A DNA stretch of 64,000 bases, taken from Micromonospora costi. Its GTDB lineage: Bacteria > Actinomycetota > Actinomycetes > Mycobacteriales > Micromonosporaceae. The notes beneath the pieces are model-generated. The model made no database searches. It was given only the letters and a program-made list of their open reading frames with translations, and had not been told where the DNA came from. Of the stretch, positions 41,610 to 49,676 are shown piece after piece (positions within the stretch are counted from its first letter, which is position 1; each line of letters opens with the position of its first letter). The stretch spans positions 620,001-684,000 of the forward strand of contig NZ_RBAN01000004.1 of the NCBI RefSeq assembly GCF_003626655.1, given 5' to 3'. The position numbers and the translations under genes are program-made.

Positions 41610-42569
41610 ATGAGGGGCAGAGCCCCGCTGGGCACCCGCATGCTCCGGGACGCCCGGAACTGGGAGGCCATGACCGACGACCAGGTGATCGCCGCTCGCG
41701 ACGAGGCGAACCGTGCGGGATCGTCCCGTGCCGCGCGCATCGTCACCGGCCTGCCGGACCGGCGCGCCCGCATCGACGAAGCCGCGATCGACCTTCCGGG
41801 TCGTCGGCTGATGCTGCGGGTGCACCGCCCGAGGGCGGCGCCTCGACGGCTGCCGCTGATCCTCTCGTTCCATGGTGGAGGTTTCATCGCGGGCACCGCC
41901 GCGCAGAACGACTGGCTCAACAGCCACCTCGCGGCCCGTTGTCCGGCGGTGGTCGTGTCGGTGGAGTACCGCCTCGCGCCGCAGCACCCGCTGCCCCGCC
42001 CGATCGAGGACGGCTACGACACGCTCGTACGGCTTGTCGCTGACCCCGCCCGCTGGGGCATCGACCCGGCGACCGTCGCGGTGATGGGCGAGAGCGCCGG
42101 CGGCATGATCGCGGCCCTCATCGCGTTGCGTGCCCGTACGGACGGCCCGCCGCTGCGCGCCCAGGTGTTGAACTATCCGAGCACGGACTGGACCGAGAAC
42201 ATGACCGACTACCCGTCGGTCACGGCGAACGCCGACAACCCCACGCTTCCGCTGTCCAGGTTGCGTGCCAGCCGCAATCTGAGCGTGCCGCCGACCCTCG
42301 ACCCGCGCAGCGTGTCCCCGATCGCGTTCGGCAGCCTCGCCGGCCTGCCGCCGGCGCTGGTCGTCACCGCTGGGTTGGACCCTCTGGCCGACCACGGGCA
42401 CCGGTACGTCGAACGTCTCCGCGAGGACGGCACCGATGCCCGCCTGGCGTGCTACCCGAAGGCCACCCACACCTTTCTCAGCACGCCCGGCCTCGTACCG
42501 GCCGCCCGCCCGGCGCGCCGGGAGATCCTCGCCTTCCTGCGCGGCCACCTTCTGGCAGATCAGCCGTGA
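41610..42569 (+). CDS. Alpha/beta hydrolase, hormone-sensitive-lipase type
   Basis: 319 aa. Oxyanion-hole motif HGGG (88-91), nucleophile Ser162 in GESAGG, then TAGLDPLADHG with the catalytic Asp and CYPKATHTFLS with the His. VVVSVEYRLAPQHPLPRPIEDGYD is typical of the HSL family. Expected to hydrolyse short acyl esters in the cytoplasm. The patatin gene follows 53 bp downstream. Confidence 0.92.
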   Translation: MRGRAPLGTRMLRDARNWEAMTDDQVIAARDEANRAGSSRAARIVTGLPDRRARIDEAAIDLPGRRLMLRVHRPRAAPRRLPLILSFHGGGFIAGTAAQNDWLNSHLAARCPAVVVSVEYRLAPQHPLPRPIEDGYDTLVRLVADPARWGIDPATVAVMGESAGGMIAALIALRARTDGPPLRAQVLNYPSTDWTENMTDYPSVTANADNPTLPLSRLRASRNLSVPPTLDPRSVSPIAFGSLAGLPPALVVTAGLDPLADHGHRYVERLREDGTDARLACYPKATHTFLSTPGLVPAARPARREILAFLRGHLLADQP

Positions 42570-42577
42570 TGCACTAA

Positions 42578-42598
42578 ACTGCGTACACTGTTCGCAGT
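42578..42598. promoter_or_regulatory. Inverted repeat before the patatin gene
   Basis: ACTGCG-9 nt-CGCAGT surrounds a -10-like TACACT (42584-42589). It lies 24 bp before the start and looks like an operator, although no regulator gene adjoins. Confidence 0.5.
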
Positions 42599-42622
42599 AA
42601 CCGAACTCGAAGTGAGGTACTG

Positions 42623-43480
42623 ATGACGAACGATGCGTGCCCGGTGTGGGTGCTCGGTGGCGGTGGGGTGGCGGGCATCGCCTGGGAGGTGGGGCTCCTC
42701 GCCGGGCTCGCGGACGAGGGGGTGACCGTGACCCCGGACGCCGTACTCCTCGGCACCAGTGCGGGTGCCGTCGTGGGCGCCCAGGTGGCCAGCGGAACCC
42801 CGGTGGCGGAGCTCTACGAACGCCAGCACCAGGGCGTCGCCCACGAGACGGCGACCGGACTGGGTTTCTCCGACCTCCTCCGGCTCGCGCGGGCGCAACT
42901 GTTCACCCGCGGCCCGGAGCACGCGGCCCGCCGCATCGGCCGACTCGCTCTCGCCGCGACCATCCACGACCCGTCGCAGCACCGCCGCATCGCCGAGGCC
43001 CGGTTGCCGGACCACACCTGGAAGGAGGCGGACCTCCGCATCGTCACGGTGGACGCCGAATCCGGTAGAAGCCGGATCATCACGAGGCACGACGGCGTAC
43101 CCCTCGTGGATGCCGTCGCCGCGAGTTGCGCCATGCCGCTCTCCGCCGCTCCGGTGAGCATCGATGGCCACCGCCACATGGACGGAGGCATGCGGTCGAC
43201 CCTCAACCTCGATCTCGCGCCCGGCAACGGCCCGGTGGTCGCGCTCGCACCGAGCACCGCCGCCATCGGACCGTGGGCGCGCATCGGGAGGCAGCGCGCC
43301 GCGCTGGGGTCGGATCGACGGGTGGAGCTGCTGCTGCCGGACCGGGCCTCCAGACGAGCGCGGGGAAGAAACGTGATGGACAGGTCGGTCGTGCCGGCAC
43401 TCGTGGCCGCCGCGCGCGACCAGGGCCGGCACGAGGCGTCACGGGTCGCCGCCGCGCTCTCGGCGGCCAGCCTTCCCTAG
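42623..43480 (+). CDS. Patatin-like phospholipase
   Basis: 285 aa. LGGGGVAGIAWEVGLLAGLA (11-30) is the oxyanion hole, GTSAG with Ser46 the nucleophile, and HMDGGMRS gives the catalytic Asp of the Ser-Asp dyad. SCAMPLSAAPVSIDG is the usual approach to that Asp. Soluble, without signal peptide. Its last 4 bp overlap the end of the convergent hydrolase pseudogene. Confidence 0.92.
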   Translation: MTNDACPVWVLGGGGVAGIAWEVGLLAGLADEGVTVTPDAVLLGTSAGAVVGAQVASGTPVAELYERQHQGVAHETATGLGFSDLLRLARAQLFTRGPEHAARRIGRLALAATIHDPSQHRRIAEARLPDHTWKEADLRIVTVDAESGRSRIITRHDGVPLVDAVAASCAMPLSAAPVSIDGHRHMDGGMRSTLNLDLAPGNGPVVALAPSTAAIGPWARIGRQRAALGSDRRVELLLPDRASRRARGRNVMDRSVVPALVAAARDQGRHEASRVAAALSAASLP

Positions 43481-44043
43481 CTGACCGGACCGTCCGGACC
43501 GATCGCCGCGGCCACCTCGCTGAGGTCGTTGCCCAGCTGGTGATCGCGCCCGGGTAGCCGGTGCACCCGCGCCTGCGGGATGGCGCGGGCGTACCGGTCG
43601 GCGTGCGACGGTGGGGCCGTCTCGTCCTGGAGCCCGTGGAACACATGCACCGGCACGCCGTGCGGCAGCCTCGCGCCGAGGTCGTGCGGCAGTGTGAACT
43701 CGTCGCCGGCCCAGCCGCCGGCGCCGACGAACGGAGCGGCGATCAGCACGATCGCCGTGAGCTTTCGCTCCGGTGACCGCTCGGCGAGTGTGTTGATGAG
43801 GATCGTCCCGCCCACCGAGTGGCCCGCGACGACCGCGCCGTCGTCCAGCGCCGCCATCTCCCGCCGGATGGCCGCGCTTCACCGGGGGTAGCTCGGGTCG
43901 CCCTCGTCGGGCATACGCGGGTAGCGGACCTCGTACCCGTTCCCGAGCTTCCGCCTCAGACTGTCGACAAGCTTGTCGTCCCAGTCGTCGTGCGTACCCG
44001 CGCCGCCGCCCTGGATGAACAGGACCTGCCGGGTTCCCGTCAT
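43477..44043 (-). pseudogene. Alpha/beta hydrolase interrupted by an in-frame stop
   Basis: From ATG 44043 (GGGAGGG upstream) the reading frame gives MTGTRQVLFIQGGGAGTHDD to ...DEGDPSYPR, then TGA at 43881-43879. The same frame continues without shift into SAAIRREMAALDDGAVVAGHSVGGT and to the end at 43477. TGA stands where the family usually has Trp (YPRW-type), so one G-to-A change from TGG explains it. The full protein would be 188 aa with nucleophile Ser in GHSVGG, an Asp in HGLQDETAPP, and a terminal His in LPGRDHQLGNDLSEVA. Either a recent pseudogene, a sequencing error or readthrough. Confidence 0.8.
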
Positions 44044-44114
44044 GACGCCCTCCCCCGCGCGCTCGCGACGATCCCCATCCTCCCTGACGGGTCCGACGGT
44101 CCCCGTGGCCTCGG

Positions 44115-45149
44115 CTACCTGATCGCCGTGGCGCGGCGCCGCAGTGACGCGTCGAGCAGGGCGGGCGGCGTGTCGAACTTCTCGTGTGCGGCGAGGTCGA
44201 CGCCCGGAGCGACGATCGCGTCGATCGCGTCGAGCACGTCGGCGGTGAGCACGGTTTCCGCTGCGGCGAGCTGCGAGTGCAGGTGGTCGAGCGTGCGGGG
44301 GCCGATGATCGCGCTGGTGACGGCGGGGTGCGCGGTGACGAAGCCCAGCGCGAGCTGGATCATGGTCAGGCCGGCGTCGTCGGCGACCGTGGCCAGTCGC
44401 TCCACGGCGTCGAGCCGGGCCCGGTTGGAGGGGATGGTGGTGTCGAAGCGCTCCGGCATGAACGTGGAGCGGTTGGTGGCGATCTGGCGGCCCTCGCGTA
44501 CCGCGCCGGACAGCCATCCGGAGGCCAAGGGGCTCCACGCGAGGACACCCATTCCGTACTGCTCGGTCACGGGCAGGACGTGGGCCTCGATGCCGCGTTG
44601 GAGGATCGAGTAGCTGGGCTGCTCGGTGACGTAGCGGCTCAGGTGGTGGTCGCGGGCGGCCCACTGGGCCTGCACGATGCGGTAGGCCGGGAAGGTCGAC
44701 GAGCCGAAGTACCGGATCTTCCCCGACCGCTGCAGGTCCGTGAGCGCCGACAGCGTCTCCTCGTCGCTGGTGTCGGGGTCCCAGCGGTGGATCTGGTAGA
44801 GGTCGACGTGGTCGACGCCGAGGCGGCGCAGGCTGTCGTCCAGCGCGGTGACCAGCCAGCGGCGGGAGCTGCCCCGATGGTTGCGCTCGTCGCCCATGGG
44901 CATCGTCGCCTTGGTCGCCAGCACGATGTCGTCGCGGCGGCCGGCGATGGCCTTGCCGACGATGTCCTCGGACTGGCCGTTGCTGTACATGTCGGCGGTG
45001 TCGATGAGGTTGATCCCGGCGTCGAGGGCGGCATCGACGATGGCCGTGGCTTCGTCCTGGGTGGTGTTGCCGATCCTGCCGAAGTTCATGGCGCCGAGCG
45101 CGAGGGTGCTGACCTGGACGCCGGTGCGGCCCAAGGTGCGGTACTGCAT
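44115..45149 (-). CDS. Aldo/keto reductase
   Basis: 344 aa. The catalytic tetrad is visible: Asp and Tyr in NLIDTADMYSNGQSE, Lys in IVLATKATMPMG and His in DLYQIHRWDP. The C-terminal NADP region has SAIIGPRTLDHLHSQL. GGAGG lies 8 nt before ATG 45149. It is divergent from a TetR gene with two GGAAC...GTTCC palindromes between, so likely controlled by it. NADPH-dependent reduction of aldehydes or ketones; substrate unknown. Confidence 0.93.
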   Translation of the reverse strand: MQYRTLGRTGVQVSTLALGAMNFGRIGNTTQDEATAIVDAALDAGINLIDTADMYSNGQSEDIVGKAIAGRRDDIVLATKATMPMGDERNHRGSSRRWLVTALDDSLRRLGVDHVDLYQIHRWDPDTSDEETLSALTDLQRSGKIRYFGSSTFPAYRIVQAQWAARDHHLSRYVTEQPSYSILQRGIEAHVLPVTEQYGMGVLAWSPLASGWLSGAVREGRQIATNRSTFMPERFDTTIPSNRARLDAVERLATVADDAGLTMIQLALGFVTAHPAVTSAIIGPRTLDHLHSQLAAAETVLTADVLDAIDAIVAPGVDLAAHEKFDTPPALLDASLRRRATAIR

Positions 45150-45226
45150 GTGGGTTCCCTCCGAAGGTGGAGCGGGTCGGGGTGCACGTGGTCGCGGATC
45201 GCGGGCTCGTGGCATCATGAGCAAGC

Positions 45227-45266
45227 GGAACCGCGTTCCGTTAACCAACATACGGAACAGCGTTCC
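45227..45266. promoter_or_regulatory. Pair of TetR-type operators
   Basis: GGAACCGCGTTCC (45227-45239) and GGAACAGCGTTCC (45254-45266) are two near-identical 13-bp palindromes, 27 bp apart, in the aldo/keto reductase-TetR spacer. Two dimers could bind side by side. Confidence 0.85.
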
Positions 45267-45300
45267 GGTTAGCAAGGTGAGTGACGGAGGTAACGGCGCC

Positions 45301-45894
45301 GTGGCCGACATCGACAGCGGATCAGCCCAGGCGGCCCCGCGGAAGCGCGCCGACGCGCTGCGCAACCAGCAGAGACTGTTGGACGCGGCCGCCGCGGCGT
45401 TCGTCGCCGCGGGCGTCGACGCGCCCGTGCGCGACATCGCCGCCAGGGCCGGCGTCGGTGTGGGCACGATCTACCGCCACTTCCCGACGCGGGCCGATCT
45501 CATCGTCGCCGTCTACCGGCACCAGGTGGAGGCATGTGCCGCGGCCGGCCCCGCGCTGCTGGCGACCAGCGGCACACCGCACGCCGCCCTGGCAGGCTGG
45601 ATCGGCCTGTTCGTCGACTTCCTGGTCACCAAGCACGGCCTCGCCGAGGCGTTGCAGTCCGACGCTGCCGCCTTCGAGACCCTGCACGCCTACTTCCTCG
45701 ACCGCCTCGTCCCTGTGTGCGCCCAGCTTCTCGACGCGGCTGCCACGGCCGGCGAGATCCGCTCCGACATCGACGCCTACGCCCTGCTGCGCGGCATCGG
45801 CAATCTCTGTGTCGGCGCGGGCAACGACCCGCGCTACGACGCCCGCCGCATGGTCGGGCTCCTCGTCGCGGGACTGCGCCTCGACCACGACTGA
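45301..45894 (+). CDS. TetR-family repressor of the aldo/keto reductase unit
   Basis: 197 aa. HTH at about 15-65: RLLDAAAAAFVAAGVDAPVRDIAARAGVGVGTIYRHFPTRADLIVAVY. The C-terminal part (LQSDAAAFETLHAYFLDRLVPVCAQLLDAA) is of the SbtR-like TetR C-terminal type. The start is GTG 45301 with GGAGGT 9 nt upstream. Divergent from the aldo/keto reductase, with a pair of operators in the spacer. Confidence 0.92.
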   Translation: MADIDSGSAQAAPRKRADALRNQQRLLDAAAAAFVAAGVDAPVRDIAARAGVGVGTIYRHFPTRADLIVAVYRHQVEACAAAGPALLATSGTPHAALAGWIGLFVDFLVTKHGLAEALQSDAAAFETLHAYFLDRLVPVCAQLLDAAATAGEIRSDIDAYALLRGIGNLCVGAGNDPRYDARRMVGLLVAGLRLDHD

Positions 45895-45922
45895 GCCGGC
45901 GGCGACGCGGGGGTTCCTCGGG

Positions 45923-46315
45923 TCACGATGCGTCCGGTGGGTTGGCCGGCTGCTGTCCCGGCCAGAACGGCCACTCCTCGAACGAGCGGCAGCGCCCGTC
46001 GTCGGCGAATCGCATGATCCACAGGTCGCGGTACTCCTGGTCGACCGGGTCGCCGTAGCGGACCTCCAGGCGCGCCACCGCTGTGTCCCCCTCGACCGCG
46101 ACGATCTCACTGGTCAGATCGAACACCTCGTCGGGGCCCTTGCGCTGCTGCTCCCACATCCGGCCGATGGCCGGCAGCCCGACGACGGGTGTCCAGTACG
46201 GCCCCTGCTGGTAGCTCGCATCCTCGGTGAAGAGCGCGACCAGCGTGTCCGTGCCCGGTGTCCGCCACGCCCGCTCGTAGGCGGCGAGCCAGCCGGCGAC
46301 CTGTGTCCTGTCCAT
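45923..46315 (-). CDS. SnoaL-like/NTF2-fold protein
   Basis: 130 aa. AYERAWRTPGTDTLVALFTEDASYQQGPY and VARLEVRYGDPVDQEYRDLWIMRFADDGRCRSFEEWPFWPGQ are hallmarks of the NTF2-like SnoaL fold used for small ligands. ATG 46315 with GGAGG is selected over an ATG six codons upstream. No catalytic prediction can be made. Confidence 0.8.
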   Translation of the reverse strand: MDRTQVAGWLAAYERAWRTPGTDTLVALFTEDASYQQGPYWTPVVGLPAIGRMWEQQRKGPDEVFDLTSEIVAVEGDTAVARLEVRYGDPVDQEYRDLWIMRFADDGRCRSFEEWPFWPGQQPANPPDAS

Positions 46316-46407
46316 GGACCTCCACCTTGCCATTCCCGGGCGGTCGGCGGCGCGGATCGGCCGGGCGCGGTGGCCGTGTGCGGGACCGGCGTCACCGTCG
46401 GGGACCG

Positions 46408-46875
46408 CTACGACGTCCGTGGGTCGAGCAGGCGGTCGAAGATCAGCCCCGTGGCCTGGGCCTGGACGTACTTGTCGACGAGGTCGACGATCCAGTCCCG
46501 CGCGGACCACCGTGTCGGTCGGTACAGCCCCAGCGCGGTGTTGAGGAGGAGGTCGCCGGTGTAGACGGTGGCGAACACGACGTTCACCGCCGTCTGTCCG
46601 CGCAGACCGGCGCGGGCGGCGAGACCGTAGGCGGTGCCCCACATGCCACCCAGAGCGAAGTGGGTGGCGTAGTTGAGTTGCTTGCGCGCCTTGGCGCTGG
46701 TCGCCCGGACCGGGAGGACCCGTTCGGCGAAGTCCGCGGGCGCGTAGCTGTCCGCACGGCCGGTCACCGGCATCTCGACCAGTTTCTGGAACGCGGTCAT
46801 CACGGCGGTGCCAGCGACACCGGCGGCGATGCCTCGCCCCACGTTCGTCACCGTGCTTTGTGTCGCCAGGGTCAT
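46408..46875 (-). CDS. Hypothetical membrane-associated protein
   Basis: 155 aa. Three moderately hydrophobic segments: GRGIAAGVAGTAVMTAFQKL (13-32), NYATHFALGGMWGTAYGLAARAG (68-90) and TAVNVVFATVYTGDLLLNTALGL (94-116). Resembles small uncharacterised DUF1440/YagU-type membrane proteins in outline, but I am not certain. Single gene upstream of the YvlB-like operon terminator. Confidence 0.65.
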   Translation of the reverse strand: MTLATQSTVTNVGRGIAAGVAGTAVMTAFQKLVEMPVTGRADSYAPADFAERVLPVRATSAKARKQLNYATHFALGGMWGTAYGLAARAGLRGQTAVNVVFATVYTGDLLLNTALGLYRPTRWSARDWIVDLVDKYVQAQATGLIFDRLLDPRTS

Positions 46876-46992
46876 GCAACCCGCTACCCACCCGCCGGGC
46901 GGACAAACGCCGGCGCGGCGAGGCCGACGAGACGTCAGGGCCCGCAGCGCCGCGCGGCGATCGGTTACGGACGGTGCGACGCCCGGTGCACC

Positions 46993-47027
46993 CGGCGCCC
47001 GCCGGCCCCGTGGCCCGGCGGGCGCCG
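46993..47027. terminator. Hairpin terminator of the DUF2089 operon
   Basis: Arms CGGCGCCCGCCGG (46993-47005) and CCGGCGGGCGCCG (47015-47027) form a perfect 13-bp stem with a 9-nt loop, 9 bp past the end of the SHOCT-like gene. Confidence 0.8.
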
Positions 47028-47035
47028 CCGCTGGG

Positions 47036-47461
47036 TCACTCGCAGAACACCTGCACCTTGGCGTCGGGCTGGTCGACGTCGATGGTGATGTCGTCGAGGT
47101 GCTCGATGAGCTCCTCGATGTGCTGCGGCTTGAGCTGCGTGAGGTCGATCGGTACGCCCGACCTGCGCAGCTCCGCGTTGGCCTGGGTGAGCGCCTGCGG
47201 AGGGATGAGGCTCGTGAGCCGGACCCCGGCGCGCAGCAGTTGCAGCGGGACCCGGACGTTGATCCGGCCCGGCCCGTCGAAGTCGTCCTCCGAGGTCACG
47301 AGCACGCGCAGGTACTTCGGTCGGGGCTTCGGGCGGGAGGTGGCTCCCGGCGGCGATTCGGGCTGGTCCCGTTCGAGGGCGTTGATGAGCCGTTCGGCCT
47401 CGTCAGCGGTGATCTTGCCCTCGACCAGCATCTGCAGGATCTGGCGGCGCTGTTCGTTCAT
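47036..47461 (-). CDS. SHOCT-like (YvlB/LiaX N-terminal type) protein
   Basis: 141 aa. The start MNEQRRQILQMLVEGKITADEAERLINALE is the helical SHOCT-like domain of YvlB/LiaX proteins, involved in membrane-stress signalling in Firmicutes. The remaining 100 residues contain RVLVTSEDDFDGPGRINVRVPLQLLRAGVRLTSLIPPQA, a strand-rich region typical for the same group. Third gene of an operon with the DUF2089 regulator. A cell-envelope stress role is only an inference from the family. Confidence 0.8.
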   Translation of the reverse strand: MNEQRRQILQMLVEGKITADEAERLINALERDQPESPPGATSRPKPRPKYLRVLVTSEDDFDGPGRINVRVPLQLLRAGVRLTSLIPPQALTQANAELRRSGVPIDLTQLKPQHIEELIEHLDDITIDVDQPDAKVQVFCE

Positions 47462-47482
47462 TGTTGTTCCTCCCCCTCCGAT

Positions 47483-47743
47483 TCACCTGACGCTTACCAG
47501 CACGGCCGTGCGGCCCTGCTCAACCTCGATCCGGGTGCCGGGCAGCGCCCACAGCAGGTGCCCGGTGCCGCGCAGTGCGCCCAGCGGGCTCACCCGCGTG
47601 GCGAGGCACGCGACCAGTCCGCCGAGCACGGCGATCAGCAGCAACGGCGAGAGCACCAGCAGGATCGGCAGGACGGGGACGTACAGCCGCAGCCTGCGGC
47701 CGTCGCGACGGCGATAACCCACGGTCACCAGCTGCGGAATCAT
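47483..47743 (-). CDS. Small membrane protein of the DUF2089 operon
   Basis: 86 aa with one long hydrophobic segment, LPILLVLSPLLLIAVLGGLVAC (about 25-47), followed by a short basic and strand-like tail. Overlaps the DUF2089 stop by 4 bp, and precedes the SHOCT-like gene by 21 bp. No family name known to me. Confidence 0.75.
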   Translation of the reverse strand: MIPQLVTVGYRRRDGRRLRLYVPVLPILLVLSPLLLIAVLGGLVACLATRVSPLGALRGTGHLLWALPGTRIEVEQGRTAVLVSVR

Positions 47744-48102
47744 CGAGAGCCCTCCAACTCGGCCAGCGCCTCCTGGACGCTGATCTCTCCCCGTCGCAGG
47801 CGGTCGACGACGTCGGCTCCGGTGGGCGCCGGATCGGTGTCGACGAAGTCCAGCTGCTCGGCGATCCGGTTGAGCCGGGACTTGATCGTCGGGTAGCTCA
47901 CCCCGAAGATCCGCTCCATCTCCTTGATCGAGCCGTGGGACCGCACGAACGCGGCAACGAACACCTGGTCGTCGGCGCTGAGCTGAGCCAACTGCGGCGG
48001 CTCGAACTGGCCCTCGATTACCACGCCGCTGCCGGCGAGCCGGACCCGCTCGACCGTGAACGGCCGCCCCTGCGTCAGGTCCGTCAGCTCCTGCCAGTCC
48101 AC
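47740..48102 (-). CDS. DUF2089 family transcription regulator
   Basis: 120 aa starting with GTG 48102 (GGGGGA just upstream). The core LSADDQVFVAAFVRSHGSIKEMERIFGVSYPTIKSRLNRIAEQL is a sigma-70-region-4-like HTH and defines DUF2089. The C-terminal DVVDRLRRGEISVQEALAELEGS is again SHOCT-like, matching the operon's third product. Canonical -35/-10 boxes and TTGACC repeats lie upstream. First gene of a three-gene operon. Confidence 0.88.
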   Translation of the reverse strand: MDWQELTDLTQGRPFTVERVRLAGSGVVIEGQFEPPQLAQLSADDQVFVAAFVRSHGSIKEMERIFGVSYPTIKSRLNRIAEQLDFVDTDPAPTGADVVDRLRRGEISVQEALAELEGSR

Positions 48103-48140
48103 GCTGTCCCCCTTGCTCCCGTCGTCCCGCCTGCCGTTTA

Positions 48141-48169
48141 TTTGTATCTTGACTTTCTTAAGGGGTCAA
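48141..48169 (-). promoter_or_regulatory. Consensus sigma-70-type promoter of the DUF2089 operon
   Basis: On the minus strand TTGACC (48169-48164), 17 nt, TACAAA (48146-48141), 38 bp before the GTG. The surrounding 48140-48215 is strikingly A/T-rich for this genome. TTGACC/GGTCAA half-sites occur several times (48164-48205) and could be bound by the DUF2089 protein. Confidence 0.75.
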
Positions 48170-48295
48170 CGGTCAAGGCTTAATTTTTCTTAGTTGACCT
48201 TGAACTAATTGATACGGGCCAGCGGACGACGCCCACCTACATCGCGTCAACGGGGGTCCGCGACGTCCCCTGATCGACACGGTTTGGTCCCACCG

Positions 48296-48326
48296 CGAGC
48301 GTGATGCCTCTGAGGCATCACGCTCG
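48296..48326. terminator. Hairpin terminator
   Basis: CGAGCGTGATGCC-tctga-GGCATCACGCTCG, a perfect 13-bp stem with 5-nt loop (15 bp if the loop closes to one base). It lies 150 bp beyond the alcohol dehydrogenase gene end, in the 372-bp gap that otherwise holds only the DUF2089 promoter. Confidence 0.75.
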
Positions 48327-48474
48327 TGAGGGGACCCGCCCTCGGCGCGGCCGACCGGAGCGACCATGGCCGCGCAGGCGCTCGCCGTGACGCCCGGCTC
48401 GTGGAAGAGGGGCTCGCGCAACCGGCATGCCGCAGCCCCGCACGTCGGCGACGGCCGCGCGGGGTGGCGGTTGG

Positions 48475-49497
48475 TCAGGGCTTGAGGAGGACCTTGATGG
48501 CGCGGCGTTCGTCCATGGCCTGGTAGCCCTCGGCGGCCTGCGCGAGCGGAAGGGTGAGGTCGAAGACCCGGCCCGGGTCGATCTGCCGGTTCCAGATCAG
48601 GTCGATCAGCTCGGGCAGGAAGCGGCGCACCGGAGCGGGACCGCCGTGCAGGTGGACATGGGAGAAGAACAGCTCCCTACCGGGCAGCTGGACGTCGTGG
48701 GCGACCCCGACGTAACCGACGTGCCCGCCGGCCCGGGTGGAGCGGATGGCCTGCATCATCGATTCCTGCGTGCCGACCGCCTCGATGACCGAGTGCGCGC
48801 CCAGCCCGTCGGTGAGGTCCTTGATCCGTGCCACGCCGGCGTCGCCGCGTTCGGTGACGATGTGGGTCGCGCCGTAGTGGGCGGCGAGTTTCTGGCGGGG
48901 CTCGTGCCGGCTCATCGCGATGATGCGTTCGGCGCCAAAGTGCCGGGCCGCGAGCACGGCGTGCAGGCCGACCGCGCCGTCACCGACGACGGCGACGGTC
49001 TTGCCGGGACCCACGCCGGCGGCGACCGCCCCGAACCAGCCGGTGCCGAGCACGTCAGAGGCGGCCAGCAGGTCCGGGATCAGATCGTCCGAGGGCATGT
49101 CCGGGGTGGCGACGAGTGTGCCGTCGGCCAGGGGGACGCGCAGGTACTCGGCCTGGGCGCCGAGCCCGCCGATGGGTTCCCGGTGGATGCAGGAGCTCTG
49201 GTAGCCCGCACGGCAGATGGGGCAGGTGTTGTCGGACGCGAAGAAGGAGCCGACGACGAACTGGCCGGGCTTGATGTTCGTGACCTCGCTGCCGACCTCC
49301 TGGACGACGCCGACGTACTCGTGGCCCATCGGGGACGGTCCGTTGACCGCATCGACGCCCCGGTAGGGCCAGAGGTCGGAGCCGCAGACGCAGGCGGCGG
49401 ACAGGCGGATGATCGCGTCGGTCGGGAGGAGGATCCGGGGATCCTCGCGCTCCTCGACGCGGACGTCGCCGGGAGCGTGCAGAACGGCACCACGCAT
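48475..49497 (-). CDS. Zinc-dependent alcohol dehydrogenase (MDR family)
   Basis: 340 aa. Catalytic zinc ligands: Cys in AACVCGSDLWPYRG and His-Glu in MGHEYVG. The structural zinc lobe is only partial (CPICRAGYQSSC, three Cys). The coenzyme motif is VAVVGDGAVGLHAVLAARHFGAERIIAMSRH, ending in Arg/His rather than Asp, which favours NADP. ATG 49497 is preferred to one six codons earlier. Divergent from an MmyB-type regulator with a GGTGTAC palindrome between. Confidence 0.92.
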   Translation of the reverse strand: MRGAVLHAPGDVRVEEREDPRILLPTDAIIRLSAACVCGSDLWPYRGVDAVNGPSPMGHEYVGVVQEVGSEVTNIKPGQFVVGSFFASDNTCPICRAGYQSSCIHREPIGGLGAQAEYLRVPLADGTLVATPDMPSDDLIPDLLAASDVLGTGWFGAVAAGVGPGKTVAVVGDGAVGLHAVLAARHFGAERIIAMSRHEPRQKLAAHYGATHIVTERGDAGVARIKDLTDGLGAHSVIEAVGTQESMMQAIRSTRAGGHVGYVGVAHDVQLPGRELFFSHVHLHGGPAPVRRFLPELIDLIWNRQIDPGRVFDLTLPLAQAAEGYQAMDERRAIKVLLKP

Positions 49498-49624
49498 CAG
49501 GGTCTTCCTTCCCACTGTGACGGCTGAGGCGACGGCCCTCGCCCAGGCCGAGCGGAGCGGACCGATGACTCATCGGCTACCCAGATAACCGCGACACGGC
49601 CCGCGCAGGGAGTTCCCGCTGTGA

Positions 49625-49643
49625 GGTGTACCGGTAGTACACC
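49625..49643. promoter_or_regulatory. Operator between alcohol dehydrogenase and MmyB-type regulator
   Basis: GGTGTAC-cggta-GTACACC, a perfect 7-5-7 palindrome 33 bp before the regulator start. It likely serves both divergent genes. Confidence 0.7.
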
Positions 49644-49676
49644 CCACCGTGCGGCCGCGCCACGTACCGTCGAGGC

